A DNA stretch of 64,000 nucleotides, from the NCBI RefSeq assembly GCF_001316245.1, contig NZ_BBDM01000006.1, positions 62,001 to 126,000 of the forward strand. The letters are read 5' to 3'. Below the pieces are notes generated by a model. It was given only the letters and a program-made list of their open reading frames with translations, was not told the DNA's origin and did not search any database. Origin of the DNA: Vulcanisaeta sp. JCM 14467 (lineage in GTDB: Archaea; Thermoproteota; Thermoprotei; Thermoproteales; Thermocladiaceae). Both the position numbers and the translations under genes were made by a program. The stretch's first letter is position 1; every line of letters starts with the position of its first letter. Positions 8,962-18,454 of this stretch are shown piece by piece.

Positions 8962-10120
8962 CTCCTTAGTATTGTTACATAACCATAATGACCAGTCCCA
9001 CCAATGTTGTGAGCCAACGCGATGTATTTCCTCAATGGCGCCTGCCTACCACGCTCCCTCTCCTCCCTCAATTGCTTAACGAGTTCGTAAATCATGGCAA
9101 GACCCGTGGCACCCAGTGGGTGCCCCTTCCCGAGTAAACCACCGCTTAGGTTCACGGCAACCTTACCACCAATATCACTTTGACCCTCCTCAATGAACTT
9201 ACCACCCATGCCCTTCTCAACAAAGCCCAGGTCCTCGTAAGCCATTATCTCGGCTATAGTGAAGCAGTCATGAACCTCGGCAACCTCCACATCCCTCGGT
9301 TCAATCCCAGCCCTCTTATACGCCATTTGGGCGGCTATTTTCGTAGCCTTTAGACTGACGTAGTCCTCACGCCTAGTTATATTTGAGGTGTCAGATGCGT
9401 AGCCAATGGCCTCAATCCACACCGGGGTATCAATGCGTAATTTCCTGATTGCATCCTCACTGGCCACTATCGCCGCCGCAGCACCGTCTGTAATTGCTGA
9501 GCAGTCGTAGAGCTTCAGTGGCCATGCAATTGGCCTCGACTTGAGGACATCCTCAACAGTAACCTCAAACTGGAACTGCGCCTTTGGGTTCCTAGCTGCA
9601 TACTTCTGGTTCTTAACCCTGACCAGGGCTAGCTGCTCCTCGGTTGTTCCGAATCTGGCCATGTGGGCTGTGGCGTATAGGGCGTAGTAGGCTGGGAATG
9701 TGGTGCCGTAGAAGTGGTACTCCCATAGGTAATTACCGCCCCTACCTCCAACGGCGAGTGAAGTAGCTGTGTCGACCTCGTTCATCTTCTCAACACCAAC
9801 GGCGAGGGCTATGTCCACGAAGCTGAGGCCACCATGTTATAGGCCACAGCCAAGGCAGCACTACCCGTGGCGCAGGCAGCCTCAACCCTTATAGGTCCCT
9901 TCTCACTAAAACCGCTATATTCATTAACTGGAACTGCTGGGTACAACTCATACGTCCTAGTGCCTGCACTACCAATGATTGAAATCTCGATATCCCTCTG
10001 CGTCAGACCTGCGTCCTCAAGGGCTTCCTTAACGGCCTCCCAGGCTAGTTCCTGAATCGTCACATCATTCCTAACACCAAACACAGACTGACCAACACCA
10101 ATAATACCGACCCTACGCAC
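8958..10120 (-). CDS. Acetyl-CoA C-acetyltransferase-type thiolase (frameshifted)
   Basis: SCP2/archaeal-type thiolase, about 385 residues when joined, expected to make acetoacetyl-CoA from two acetyl-CoA for the mevalonate pathway. The N-terminal frame holds the catalytic cysteine region EAACATGSAAL. The C-terminal frame begins at ALAVGVEKM and holds EVHDCFTIAE and the C-terminal GHPLGATG. They meet near 9820, where AGCTTCGTG reads through as S-G-F-V-D if one G is restored (AGGCTTCGTG). Paired with the DUF35 gene downstream. Confidence 0.88.
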
Positions 10121-10249
10121 AACTCATCCTTTTGGGATTCTAAATAAGGTTGTTCTTTGAGTATAATATTTATTGTTATATAGCATTATTACGCCGTAAT
10201 ACCATTATTTTTACTCACTTAGTATTTATTGCCATGTTATGAGATACGA

Positions 10250-10366
10250 ATGATGGAATTTCCATTTGCGGAGATGATTGATAATCCCTGGATAAAAATA
10301 CTTAGTAGATACCCCACTCAGAAGGATCGTGAAGCCCTTAGGAAGATTGATATTGTTCAGTTATAG
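10250..10366 (+). CDS. Small ORF of 38 residues, doubtful
   Basis: ATG at 10250, stop at 10364-10366. The peptide begins MMEFPFAEMI and is charged in its second half (QKDREALRKID). An AT-rich stretch (TATTTTTACT, near 10206) could be its promoter. It ends 1 nt before the 3' end of the convergent presenilin-like gene. No family recognised; it may be chance. Confidence 0.25.
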   Translation: MMEFPFAEMIDNPWIKILSRYPTQKDREALRKIDIVQL

Positions 10367-10367
10367 G

Positions 10368-11273
10368 TCATATAGTTATTGTAACCAGGTATATGAGTGG
10401 GATTGACCCAAGTAGTATTGGTATTGGCAGTGCTGGTGCGTATTTCTTAATTGGTAATAAGTACTTAAACGTTATGAAGAGACCGATGAGAATTCCAATT
10501 AATGAGGCTAACGAGGCCAATGCGCCTTGAACGAGGGTGAAACCGTGGGTTACGTATTGAAGCATCGTTAGTGAAACCAGGGTTGCGTATAGCACCAGGT
10601 CCCCAACACCAATGCCTATACCATCCATGTCAAGGATCAATCCCCTAAGTAATGGGTACTTACCCTCACCGTATTTAGAGAGCTCGGTGACTAATCGACC
10701 GAGTAACCCTCTATATACCATCACTATGTCGTAGAGCGGTAATGCAATCAGCAGTATTGCTAGGGTCCAGGCGGGTAGGGCTATTGTGAATATTACGCCG
10801 GCCATGGAACTATAGGCACTTATCGCCAGGGCCCTAACCACGGTATTTCTGGCCCTAATTGCTGCATACATTATTAATGTGCTTATTACGACCGCTAATA
10901 CGAATATTAACAATGGATGATTAATTAATGGACTCACATCATAGCCGTATATGTATGTCATTGTGTAAAATAATGCGGAGCTTATTATGACTATCGCCAG
11001 CAACACATTCTTAAGCGTCTCGAATGCCCTTATCAACCTCTGCTTTATTAATCTATATATTATGTACGTCGCTATAACCATTATAATAATGATAACGGCC
11101 ACATTATATAGACCAGCACTTGAGGTATTCACTGACTGGAATGGTGGACCCGCGGGAACCTGGGTCTCACCAATGTTGATAAGCCCCAGTATGAGGAGCA
11201 CGGCCATTATTGGCGATGTTAACGGCAATAATAGATGCGCTGACTTAATAGTTCGCTCCTCACCCTTCGACAC
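10368..11273 (-). CDS. Presenilin/signal-peptide-peptidase-like intramembrane aspartyl protease
   Basis: A 301-residue polytopic membrane protein with about nine hydrophobic segments. It has the three hallmarks of the A22 family: Y181-D182 (LPLYDIVMVY), G222-V-G-D225 (the GxGD motif) and P280-A-L282. The two aspartates would form the catalytic pair within the membrane, and PAL helps shape the site. Length fits archaeal presenilin homologues. It is expected to cut membrane-spanning helices such as leftover signal peptides; natural substrates in archaea are not settled. The gene is intact and monocistronic. Confidence 0.88.
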   Translation of the reverse strand: MSKGEERTIKSAHLLLPLTSPIMAVLLILGLINIGETQVPAGPPFQSVNTSSAGLYNVAVIIIIMVIATYIIYRLIKQRLIRAFETLKNVLLAIVIISSALFYTMTYIYGYDVSPLINHPLLIFVLAVVISTLIMYAAIRARNTVVRALAISAYSSMAGVIFTIALPAWTLAILLIALPLYDIVMVYRGLLGRLVTELSKYGEGKYPLLRGLILDMDGIGIGVGDLVLYATLVSLTMLQYVTHGFTLVQGALASLASLIGILIGLFITFKYLLPIKKYAPALPIPILLGSIPLIYLVTITI

Positions 11274-11314
11274 GGGTCACTAGTTAATCCCTGGATTTAT
11301 AACCTTAACTAACT

Positions 11315-12886
11315 TTAATGGTTTAGATGGCTAATGAATCTTGAGAAGCCCGTCCAATATCCCTTAATCACGTTGATATCCCTGGAAGTAAGGTCCCTAA
11401 TGTCCTCAATGTTCATGAGTATCATGGCAATCCTATCAAGGCCCATGCCAAAGGCCAAAACCCTACTCCTCCTAATGCCAAGCGGCATCACAACCTCAGG
11501 CCTGAATATTCCGGACCCCACGAACTCAATCCAACCAAGTTTCTCATGGTATGCATAACCTTCGGCAGATGGGCTTGTGAAGGGGAAGTAGGCTGGCTTG
11601 AACATCACCTTCCTAAGGCCCATGCCTCTTGCCAGAGCCTCCAGTATGCCAAGTAGGTGCTTGAAGCTTAGGTTCTCGCCAACCACGATACCATCCGCCT
11701 GGTGAAACTCCATGGAATGCTTCGGGTCAAGGACCTCAGGCCTAAACACCCTATCAATGGTGAACGCCCTATACTCACCATCACCACGTTTATAGAGCGT
11801 CCTCACTGAAACGGATGTCGTTTGCGTCCTCAACACGAGCCTGACGGCCCTACCTGGGTCCCACCTATAGCCCCAGCCCCTTGAGCCCGTTATCCAACCA
11901 TCCTCGTGAGTATGTGCAATTCTACTTACTAATTCATTATCGAGGATCTTACCCGTGCTTGGGTACTTTAGGAAGTACGTATCGTGGATCTCCCTGGCAG
12001 GGTGATCCTGCGCCTGGAATAATGCATCAAAGTTCCAAAGCTCAAGCTCCACGTGAGGCCCATAAACCTCCTCAAAACCCAGCGATACGAAGACCTCCTT
12101 AACGAACTTAATAAATTCCGAGAAGAAATGCTTAGTAACCAATGGCGCCTGCGGTATTGGTATTGACAAATCGAACTTTTTAATCACGACATTTCTCCAA
12201 CCACCGCTCGTTATTAACTCGGGTGTTAATGCCGTGACCACAACACCCGCCTTTATTAACCCCCTGCTTATGAGATTGCGAGCTTCGTCAGTGATTGATA
12301 ACTCGATAACGCTTCTCTCCCTTACTCTAACAATATTTCTCTTAATAAATTCCTGAATAATGGGCTTAATACCTTCAGACACCTCATCCTCAAAGATCTC
12401 ACTCCTAACCTGGTTAAGTATATCCTGCCTATTAATTACGTTATTAAGCTTATCTGAAGATATTAATTCAATAATGCCCTTATTAACCCTGACAATACCT
12501 AACTTACTAAGTGATGATATTGCGTAATTAACCTCATTAGGCGTTAAGGAAATGCCATGCTCCTTTGCAATATTGGGCACCTCACTAATGCTAGGCTTAC
12601 ATTTGCAGTTAATTAACACCCTTACTAACCTAACCTCAGGAAGCCCAACCTCAAGATATCTCCTGCCCTCCTCCGTTAATTCTAATATCCTCTTTACGAC
12701 CTTATTAATGCGTATTAAGCCCAGATTCTCAAGCTCCGCAATACTCCTCATGAGTGAGTTTACGTCAGTGCCTAACTTAGATGCGACATTGTCAATTCTT
12801 ACAGATGCAGTACTATCCTTTAATAACCTTAATATCTCAAACTCCTGCTGCGGCAGTATTAACTCTTTATCCCTGGTCGCACTCAT
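11315..12886 (-). CDS. pheS: Phenylalanyl-tRNA synthetase, alpha subunit
   Basis: A 523-residue archaeal PheS, the catalytic partner of PheT. The N-terminal 200 residues are winged-helix tRNA-binding repeats. The class II core follows, with VYGPHVELELWNFDALFQAQDHPARE (motif 1/2 region, near 300), FHQADGIVVGE and the motif 3 region FGMGLDRIAMI near 480. Unbroken. It is divergent from etfB, with a TATA-like CTTATAAAG about 30 nt upstream. Confidence 0.95.
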   Translation of the reverse strand: MSATRDKELILPQQEFEILRLLKDSTASVRIDNVASKLGTDVNSLMRSIAELENLGLIRINKVVKRILELTEEGRRYLEVGLPEVRLVRVLINCKCKPSISEVPNIAKEHGISLTPNEVNYAISSLSKLGIVRVNKGIIELISSDKLNNVINRQDILNQVRSEIFEDEVSEGIKPIIQEFIKRNIVRVRERSVIELSITDEARNLISRGLIKAGVVVTALTPELITSGGWRNVVIKKFDLSIPIPQAPLVTKHFFSEFIKFVKEVFVSLGFEEVYGPHVELELWNFDALFQAQDHPAREIHDTYFLKYPSTGKILDNELVSRIAHTHEDGWITGSRGWGYRWDPGRAVRLVLRTQTTSVSVRTLYKRGDGEYRAFTIDRVFRPEVLDPKHSMEFHQADGIVVGENLSFKHLLGILEALARGMGLRKVMFKPAYFPFTSPSAEGYAYHEKLGWIEFVGSGIFRPEVVMPLGIRRSRVLAFGMGLDRIAMILMNIEDIRDLTSRDINVIKGYWTGFSRFISHLNH

Positions 12887-12915
12887 TAATTTACGTTGAT
12901 GCGCCGTTCCCGTAC

Positions 12916-12924
12916 CTTATAAAG
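12916..12924 (-). promoter_or_regulatory. TATA box of pheS
   Basis: Read on the minus strand, CTTTATAAG lies 30-38 nt before the pheS ATG at 12886, a good match for a crenarchaeal TATA box with a near-leaderless start. Confidence 0.5.
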
Positions 12925-13017
12925 ATTACTCAGGGGTTATGTTATTAAGACTTAGAACCCTATATAACATAAATAATGGATAATGCTAAAAAAACACATA
13001 CTAAGCCACACACGTAT

Positions 13018-13808
13018 ATGGAGGTATTGGCACTTGTGAAGCTAGCCCTCGATACGGGACAATTGAGAGTTAGCGAGTCGAAGATCGATATTGAGACTAC
13101 GCCACTTAAGATAAGCGATATTGATAGGAACGCGGTTGAGGAGGCCGTTAGGATTAAGGAGAAGGCTGGTGGTAGGGTTCGTGTAATAACTGCGCTTAAG
13201 TATGGCCCATTGGCGAAGAGACAGCAGGAGCTGAGAGCCTACTTAGGGAGGTGTTGGCTATGGGTGCTGATGAAGCCTATCTAATAGTTGATAATGCCCT
13301 GATAAATAGTGATCAATTAATAACTGCCAAGCCATAGCCGCTGCAATAAGGAAGTTGGGTAATTATGACTTAATAATTGCCGGTGAGGCAACAATAGATG
13401 GTTACACAAGCCAGGTTGGTCCTAGGGTTGCTGCCGAGCTTGGAATTCCCGTGATCTCCTTTGTTAGGGAACTGAAGGTTGAGGCAATAAGGTCATTGCC
13501 AAGCGTGACCTTGAGGATGCCGTGCAGACAGTTGAGGCTCAATTACCTGTGTTGGTAACAGTCACTAGAGAGATAAACGTACCAAGAATACCACCTCTAC
13601 TCCAAATTAGGGCCGCTATGAAGAAGCCCATAAATAGCTAAGCCTTGCTGACTTAGGAATTTCCGTAAAGTCATCTATTGAGGTTGAGAATATTATGCCC
13701 ATTCAGGTTAAAAGGAAGGGTGTGATTATTAAGGAGGGTAGTGTTGATGAAAAGGTGGAGAAGCTTGTTCAAGCATTAATTCAAGAAGGTATAATAACCC
13801 CGAGGTGA
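13018..13808 (+). CDS. etfB: Electron transfer flavoprotein, beta subunit (four frameshifts)
   Basis: EtfB binds AMP and pairs with EtfA to carry electrons from dehydrogenases. Pieces in three frames join into one protein of about 260 residues: the start MEVLALVKLALDT (the typical EtfB beginning), ITALKYGP, the signature region LIIAGEATIDGYTSQVGPR and a C-terminal SVKSSIEVE...KEGSVDEK part. Breaks lie near 13230, 13331, 13488 and 13640; at the first three one lost G in GGC or GGGC restores the frame. An upstream ATG at 12976 is in frame, but the family start is the ATG at 13018. The stop overlaps the etfA start. Confidence 0.85.
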
Positions 13809-14731
13809 TGGTTATGGCGAGGGCCCTTGTAATAGGCTCAATTAACGACGTAGGATTAGTAGGGTTGGTGCAGAAAATAGAGGGCGTAGAAATTCACTAT
13901 TTACTGCTTGGGACTGGAGATGCCTCTCAATTGGGTAAGTATGGGGTCACTAAGGCCTATGTAATGGGTACCCAGGTTGATGAGACCTCGTTCGCAGAGA
14001 CATTAGTAGGTTTAATCAATGCCAATAACTATTCCATAATAGCCACTCCAGTTAGCAAGTTCTTTAAAACTGCGGTAGCCGTTGCAGCGCAGAAATTATC
14101 AGCACCGTTAATTGTCGATGTTATCGACCTAAAGCAGAGTGGTAATATCTTTGAGATTACGTACAATGGCATTGGGAATAGGGCTCAAGTAACTGCTAAA
14201 GTTACTGACAAGGTATTTTTAATGGCACCGCCAACGCGCTTCAAACCCGTTGAGAAGACAACTGCCGTATCCACTGAGACTTTGCAACCTAAGGTTGTTC
14301 CCGGCATTAAGGTTGTCTCTACGGAGGAGAAGCCTAAGGGTAAGGTTAGGATTGAGGATGCTGAGTTGATAGTATCCGTGGGTAGGGGCTTTAAGAAGCA
14401 GGAGGACCTTAAGCTTGCCTTCGAGCTTGCCGAGGTCCTTGGTGCTGAGATTGGCTGCTCAAGACCCATAGCCGCAGACCTCAAGTGGCTTAGTGAGGAC
14501 CATTGGGTTGGACTTAGTGGTCATAAAGTAAGACCAAAACTCTACATGGCAATAGGCATAAGCGGACAACCGCAACACCTGGCCGGCATGATGGAGTCTA
14601 AGACCGTAGTCGTGATAAACAGCGATCCCAATGCGCCATTCTTCAAGAACTGCGACTACGGAGTTGTTGAGGACTTATATAAGTTCGTACCGGCACTAAC
14701 GAAGAAACTTCGTGAGATACTTAAGAAATAA
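13805..14731 (+). CDS. etfA: Electron transfer flavoprotein, alpha subunit
   Basis: A 308-residue EtfA, the FAD-binding subunit. The C-terminal FAD domain is clear: VSVGRGFKKQEDL (near 197), GCSRPIAAD (near 219), the family signature GHKVRPKLYMAIGISGQPQH (near 239-258) and INSDPNAPFF (near 273). The GTG at 13805 or ATGs at 13808 and 13814 may start it; all overlap or abut the etfB stop, so the two are coupled. Unbroken. Confidence 0.93.
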   Translation: MMVMARALVIGSINDVGLVGLVQKIEGVEIHYLLLGTGDASQLGKYGVTKAYVMGTQVDETSFAETLVGLINANNYSIIATPVSKFFKTAVAVAAQKLSAPLIVDVIDLKQSGNIFEITYNGIGNRAQVTAKVTDKVFLMAPPTRFKPVEKTTAVSTETLQPKVVPGIKVVSTEEKPKGKVRIEDAELIVSVGRGFKKQEDLKLAFELAEVLGAEIGCSRPIAADLKWLSEDHWVGLSGHKVRPKLYMAIGISGQPQHLAGMMESKTVVVINSDPNAPFFKNCDYGVVEDLYKFVPALTKKLREILKK

Positions 14732-14891
14732 GTTAGGTAATGGAAGATTAAATTTCAGGGAATAGTAATTTTAATAATTAATTCTTTCATTACATTTTAT
14801 GCATTGTATTATCAAATATCGATAGAAAATATTCTATAATTATTAATATTAATCGGAAAGATAAAATATATAAAGTAAAATAAAATAATGC

Positions 14892-14898
14892 TTTAAAA
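14892..14898 (+). promoter_or_regulatory. TATA box for etfD
   Basis: TTTAAAA lies 22-28 nt before the ATG at 14920, in a 188-nt AT-rich gap after etfA. It suggests etfD has its own promoter and supports the ATG at 14920 over the upstream TTG at 14908. Confidence 0.45.
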
Positions 14899-14919
14899 GA
14901 TCATAGCTTGTTCAACCTG

Positions 14920-16955
14920 ATGAACTTATCCTACGTGTGCTATGCGGAGTATTTTAGCCTACCTAAGATACCCTCGATGGTCTCTGTATATAGTTTGGCA
15001 GCATTATCTGTTATATTGTTTTTCTACTTCCTTAAGGTAAGGCTGAATAAGTATGGTATTGGGCTTTGGGAATTCATATTAATATTGCTGAGGGGCTATA
15101 GAGCGTGGATACCATTTCTCTGGGACATAGCGACCCACAGGCGATTCACAAAATATGAGGGCATTGGAGCAGTGGCCCACTTAATGATTCTATACGCATT
15201 ATTACTATCATTAATAGGCACTTTAATAGTGGCTGCTAATCAGTACATAGGCATATTCACTGGTAGGGAAGTTTTCTGTGGGTACTTCTTCCTGGGCTAT
15301 AGCTTAGTAATGGATATAACTGCGTGGATTCTCTTCATAGGTTCTGCCCTGGGGATATACAGGGTTTTGGGCAGGAAGGAACTATACACAAGGAGTGAGT
15401 ATTACACAAACATACTATTCCTTGCTGGCTTCATGTACCTAGCCGTGAGCGGAGCCATAATCGAGAGCTATAGGTTCATCCACATGGATCTTTGGCGTTA
15501 TTGGATGTTCATGCCGAACGCCCTAATACTATCACCAATAAGTTCATCAAGCATCCTATACATGGCGATTTACTACACGCATTTCCCACTAGCCTCATGT
15601 TAATAGCCATAATACCACTCACGGCAATCTTCCACTCACTACTTGGGCTTTATAATTACATTATTAATTACGGTAGACCCCTCGGCGAGTTAACCAAGCC
15701 CTTTGATTTGAAGGAGTTAACGGCTGAATCAGCAACAGAGCTAAAGGTTGGTTTCGCAGATGCTAGAGAAATACCGAGGTTAAGTAAGTTAGAAGCTATT
15801 GCATGTACTAATTGCTTTAGGTGCCAGGATGCATGCCCCGCTTATGCCGCGGGTAGGCCCCTATCGCCCATGATGGTTGTGACAAAGATAAAGCATGGTC
15901 TTTACAATAGCAATGAGAGTAAGTTAATAGATGGTTCCATTGTGGATGATGAGTTATGGGCATGCACAACGTGCGGTGCATGCATGAATACATGCCCAGT
16001 CTACATAAGGCATGTTGACTACATAATTGATATGAGGAGGTACTTGGTCATGGTTAACATGAGGATTGATCAAAAGAAGTCAAACCTATTGCTCAACCTA
16101 TCTCAGTACAATAATTCAATGGGTATGTCTAATTATGGCAGGCATGACTGGCTGAAAGAACTAGGCGTCAAGACTGTCCAGGAAAACCCAGACTTTGAGT
16201 ACCTGCTCTGGGTTGGCTGTATGGGTAGTTTTGACAATAGGGCCAGGGACATAATAAAGTCCTTGGTTGAGATTCTTAGGGAGGTGGGTCTCCTGGATAA
16301 GATTGCTGTACTGGGTGATGAAGAGACTTGCTGTGGTGATCCAGCGAGGAGACTTGGCGAGGAGAGTAGGTTCCAGGAACTGGCACTTAATAATATTGAG
16401 TTGTTCAAGAAGTACAACGTGAGGAGTATAATAACGATTTGTCCACACGGCTATAACACATTCAAGAACGAGTACCCAAAGGTGGATCCCTGGATGAAAA
16501 ATATCAAGGTGATTCATCACTCAGAGTTCCTGGAGCAATTAATCAATGAGGGTAAGATAAAGGTAAACAAGAATAACATTGTCTTTACAATACATGACCC
16601 ATGTTACTTAGCTAGGCATAACGGCGTTATTGATCCTCAAAGAAATATTGTTAGAAAACTCGGTGAGTTAAGGGAGACTAAGAATCATGGAGCCCAAACC
16701 TTCTGCTGCGGCGCTGGTGGTGCTAATTATTGGTATGACGTACCTGAGAAGAAGAGGATAAGCCACATAAGGCTTGAACAGCTAATGGAAACTAACGCCC
16801 AAACAATAGTGACGCTGTGCCCATTCTGTAACGCCATGCTTACTGATGCCGCTAGGATTAAGGGTGTTGAGGATAGGGTTAAGATACTTGATATATCTGA
16901 GGTTGTTAAGGCATCGATCATTAAGCCTCAGGAAGTTAAGGTATCTAACGAGTAA
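14920..16955 (+). CDS. EtfD-like membrane Fe-S oxidoreductase (cytochrome b-like + CCG domains; frameshifted)
   Basis: About 680 residues after joining two frames near 15580. The N-terminal third has five or six membrane segments resembling the nitrate reductase gamma subunit. Then come two 4Fe-4S clusters (CTNCFRCQDACP and CTTCGACMNTCP) and two cysteine-rich CCG domains (ETCCGDPARR...ICPHGYN and HDPCYLARH...FCCGAGGANYWY). This is the architecture of EtfD, which takes electrons from EtfAB to the quinone pool; HdrD/DsrK-like enzymes share the soluble part. Its position after etfBA supports the EtfD role. Haem ligation in the membrane part was not verified. Confidence 0.85.
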
Positions 16956-16972
16956 AAATTATTTTTACTAAG

Positions 16973-17656
16973 TTGACCCTTGATTTAGTGAATCGTAATC
17001 AAATAGCCGTAGGTGCGGAGGCCGTGCTTTATCTGGAGGATTGGTTAGGAATGACCGTGCTTGTTAAGGAGAGGGTTCCGAAGGGTTATAGGAGCGTTGA
17101 GTTTGATAGTTATATTCGTAGATTAAGGACAATTAATGAGGTAAGAGCCATGATTAGGGCTAGGGAGTTAGGCATACCTGTACCTAGGATTTATGATGTT
17201 GATCTGGTGAACATGAGAATTCGAATGGAGTACCTAAATGGGGTACCATTAGTTAAGATACTTATGAATAATGAGGAGCTTAATGACACGATTATTAATT
17301 ACATAAGAATAATGGGTAATTACATAGGTGTACTGCATAGGAATGGCATAATGCATGGCGACCCAACGCCTGCCAATGCATTAATAGTTGATGATAAGTT
17401 ATACCTCATAGACTTTGGTTTATCAGAAATCCTTGGCAGGGCACCCACTATGCGGGATATTAGGATACTGTATAAGTTAGCGCTTGATCTTAATGTTACC
17501 CTAAGGTCCTTTGAGGCATTACGTAAGGATCAAAGCCGCCTCTTATTTATGGAATTCCTCAATGGATATAGGGATGCCATGGGACCTGAATTAACGGATA
17601 GAATTAACTCAATAGTTAATAGGGTGAGGAGAATGGTTAGGTATGCCGTTAGGTGA
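16973..17656 (+). CDS. bud32: KEOPS complex kinase Bud32
   Basis: A 227-residue small protein kinase of the KEOPS complex, which makes t6A37 on tRNAs. The ATP-site region AVGAEAVLYLEDW, the lysine in VLVKERVPKGYR, the catalytic loop HGDPTPANAL (near 124) and the metal motif IDFGLSE (near 144) are visible. The loop reads GDPTPAN, where many homologues read GDLTTSN. It starts with a TTG 17 nt after etfD. Pcc1, another KEOPS subunit, lies at 25.3 kb; Kae1 and Cgi121 are not in the window. Confidence 0.93.
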   Translation: MTLDLVNRNQIAVGAEAVLYLEDWLGMTVLVKERVPKGYRSVEFDSYIRRLRTINEVRAMIRARELGIPVPRIYDVDLVNMRIRMEYLNGVPLVKILMNNEELNDTIINYIRIMGNYIGVLHRNGIMHGDPTPANALIVDDKLYLIDFGLSEILGRAPTMRDIRILYKLALDLNVTLRSFEALRKDQSRLLFMEFLNGYRDAMGPELTDRINSIVNRVRRMVRYAVR

Positions 17657-17710
17657 TTATTCGGTCCCACGAATAAATAAGCTTTAAAACTTCTCTAGAT
17701 AACGTTAGGC

Positions 17711-18163
17711 GTGCCTCATCGTAGTAGGCATAAGCATGGTAGGAGCGGTAGCACGAGACCAGTTTCCAAGGCAACACCTTCGTGGGTTTCATACACGCAG
17801 GAGGAGGTTGAGCAACTAGTCATTGAATTAGCTAAGAGGGGCTTCTCACCATCAATGATAGGCATAATACTTAGGGATCAATATGGTATACCGCTGGTTA
17901 AGCCAATACTTGGTAAGAGCATTACAGAGGTCTTGCAGGAGCATGGGCTGGCGCCGCAAATACCCGAGGACCTAATGAACCTTATTAGGAGGGCAGTGAA
18001 GATTAGGAAGCACCTTGAGGAGCACCCAAAGGACTTGAGTGCTAGGAGGGGCCTTAACCTTGTTGAGTCCAAGATACATAGGTTGGTCAAGTACTATAAG
18101 CGTGTTGGTAAGTTACCGCCGAACTTCACGTATACGCCCGAGGCATTCTCAATGCTTGCATAA
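17711..18163 (+). CDS. rps15: Ribosomal protein S15 (uS15, archaeal)
   Basis: A 150-residue archaeal S15 with the basic N-terminal [15 protein letters not shown], the archaeal/eukaryal helix [19 protein letters not shown] and the core [23 protein letters not shown] start 54 nt after bud32. In many archaea rps15 neighbours recJ-pcc1-rps3ae; here it lies 6 kb from that group. Confidence 0.96.
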   Translation: MPHRSRHKHGRSGSTRPVSKATPSWVSYTQEEVEQLVIELAKRGFSPSMIGIILRDQYGIPLVKPILGKSITEVLQEHGLAPQIPEDLMNLIRRAVKIRKHLEEHPKDLSARRGLNLVESKIHRLVKYYKRVGKLPPNFTYTPEAFSMLA

Positions 18164-18454
18164 GTCAATATACCCAGGGCAATTATACGTAATTATACCA
18201 TACCACGTTGGGCCGCTGCGCAGAATATATCCTTTCTATTCCTTATTAATTCTTTAAAGAATTTAGGTAAGGATGGATTCGTTATATTAAATATTTATTA
18301 AGGTATTGAGCTCACGTTGACTAATTATTTCATAAATTATGATCTTTCTTAGAATATTTACCATATAAATGTGCGCGTATGTTTCGATTTCATGCTATAT
18401 AGGTGGGTAAAAATTATAAATTATCATTTTATCGATAATTACCTGGTGATAAAT
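18164..18454. other. AT-rich intergenic region
   Basis: Roughly 290 nt between rps15 and the aldehyde dehydrogenase. An in-frame ATG-less extension of the dehydrogenase frame reaches back to 18371 but does not look conserved. The only distinct structure is the palindrome listed separately. No RNA gene seen. Confidence 0.4.
18248..18263. repeat. Perfect 16-nt palindrome
   Basis: AATTCTTTAAAGAATT equals its own reverse complement. It lies 85 nt after rps15 and about 190 nt before the dehydrogenase start. It may be an operator or a weak hairpin; the low complexity means chance is also plausible. Confidence 0.4.

Noticed and set aside
13018-13808. Programmed frameshifting in etfB and other genes
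   Set aside because: Too many genes are affected, with no slippery heptamer or downstream structure shared among them; loss of a base in short runs explains all cases.
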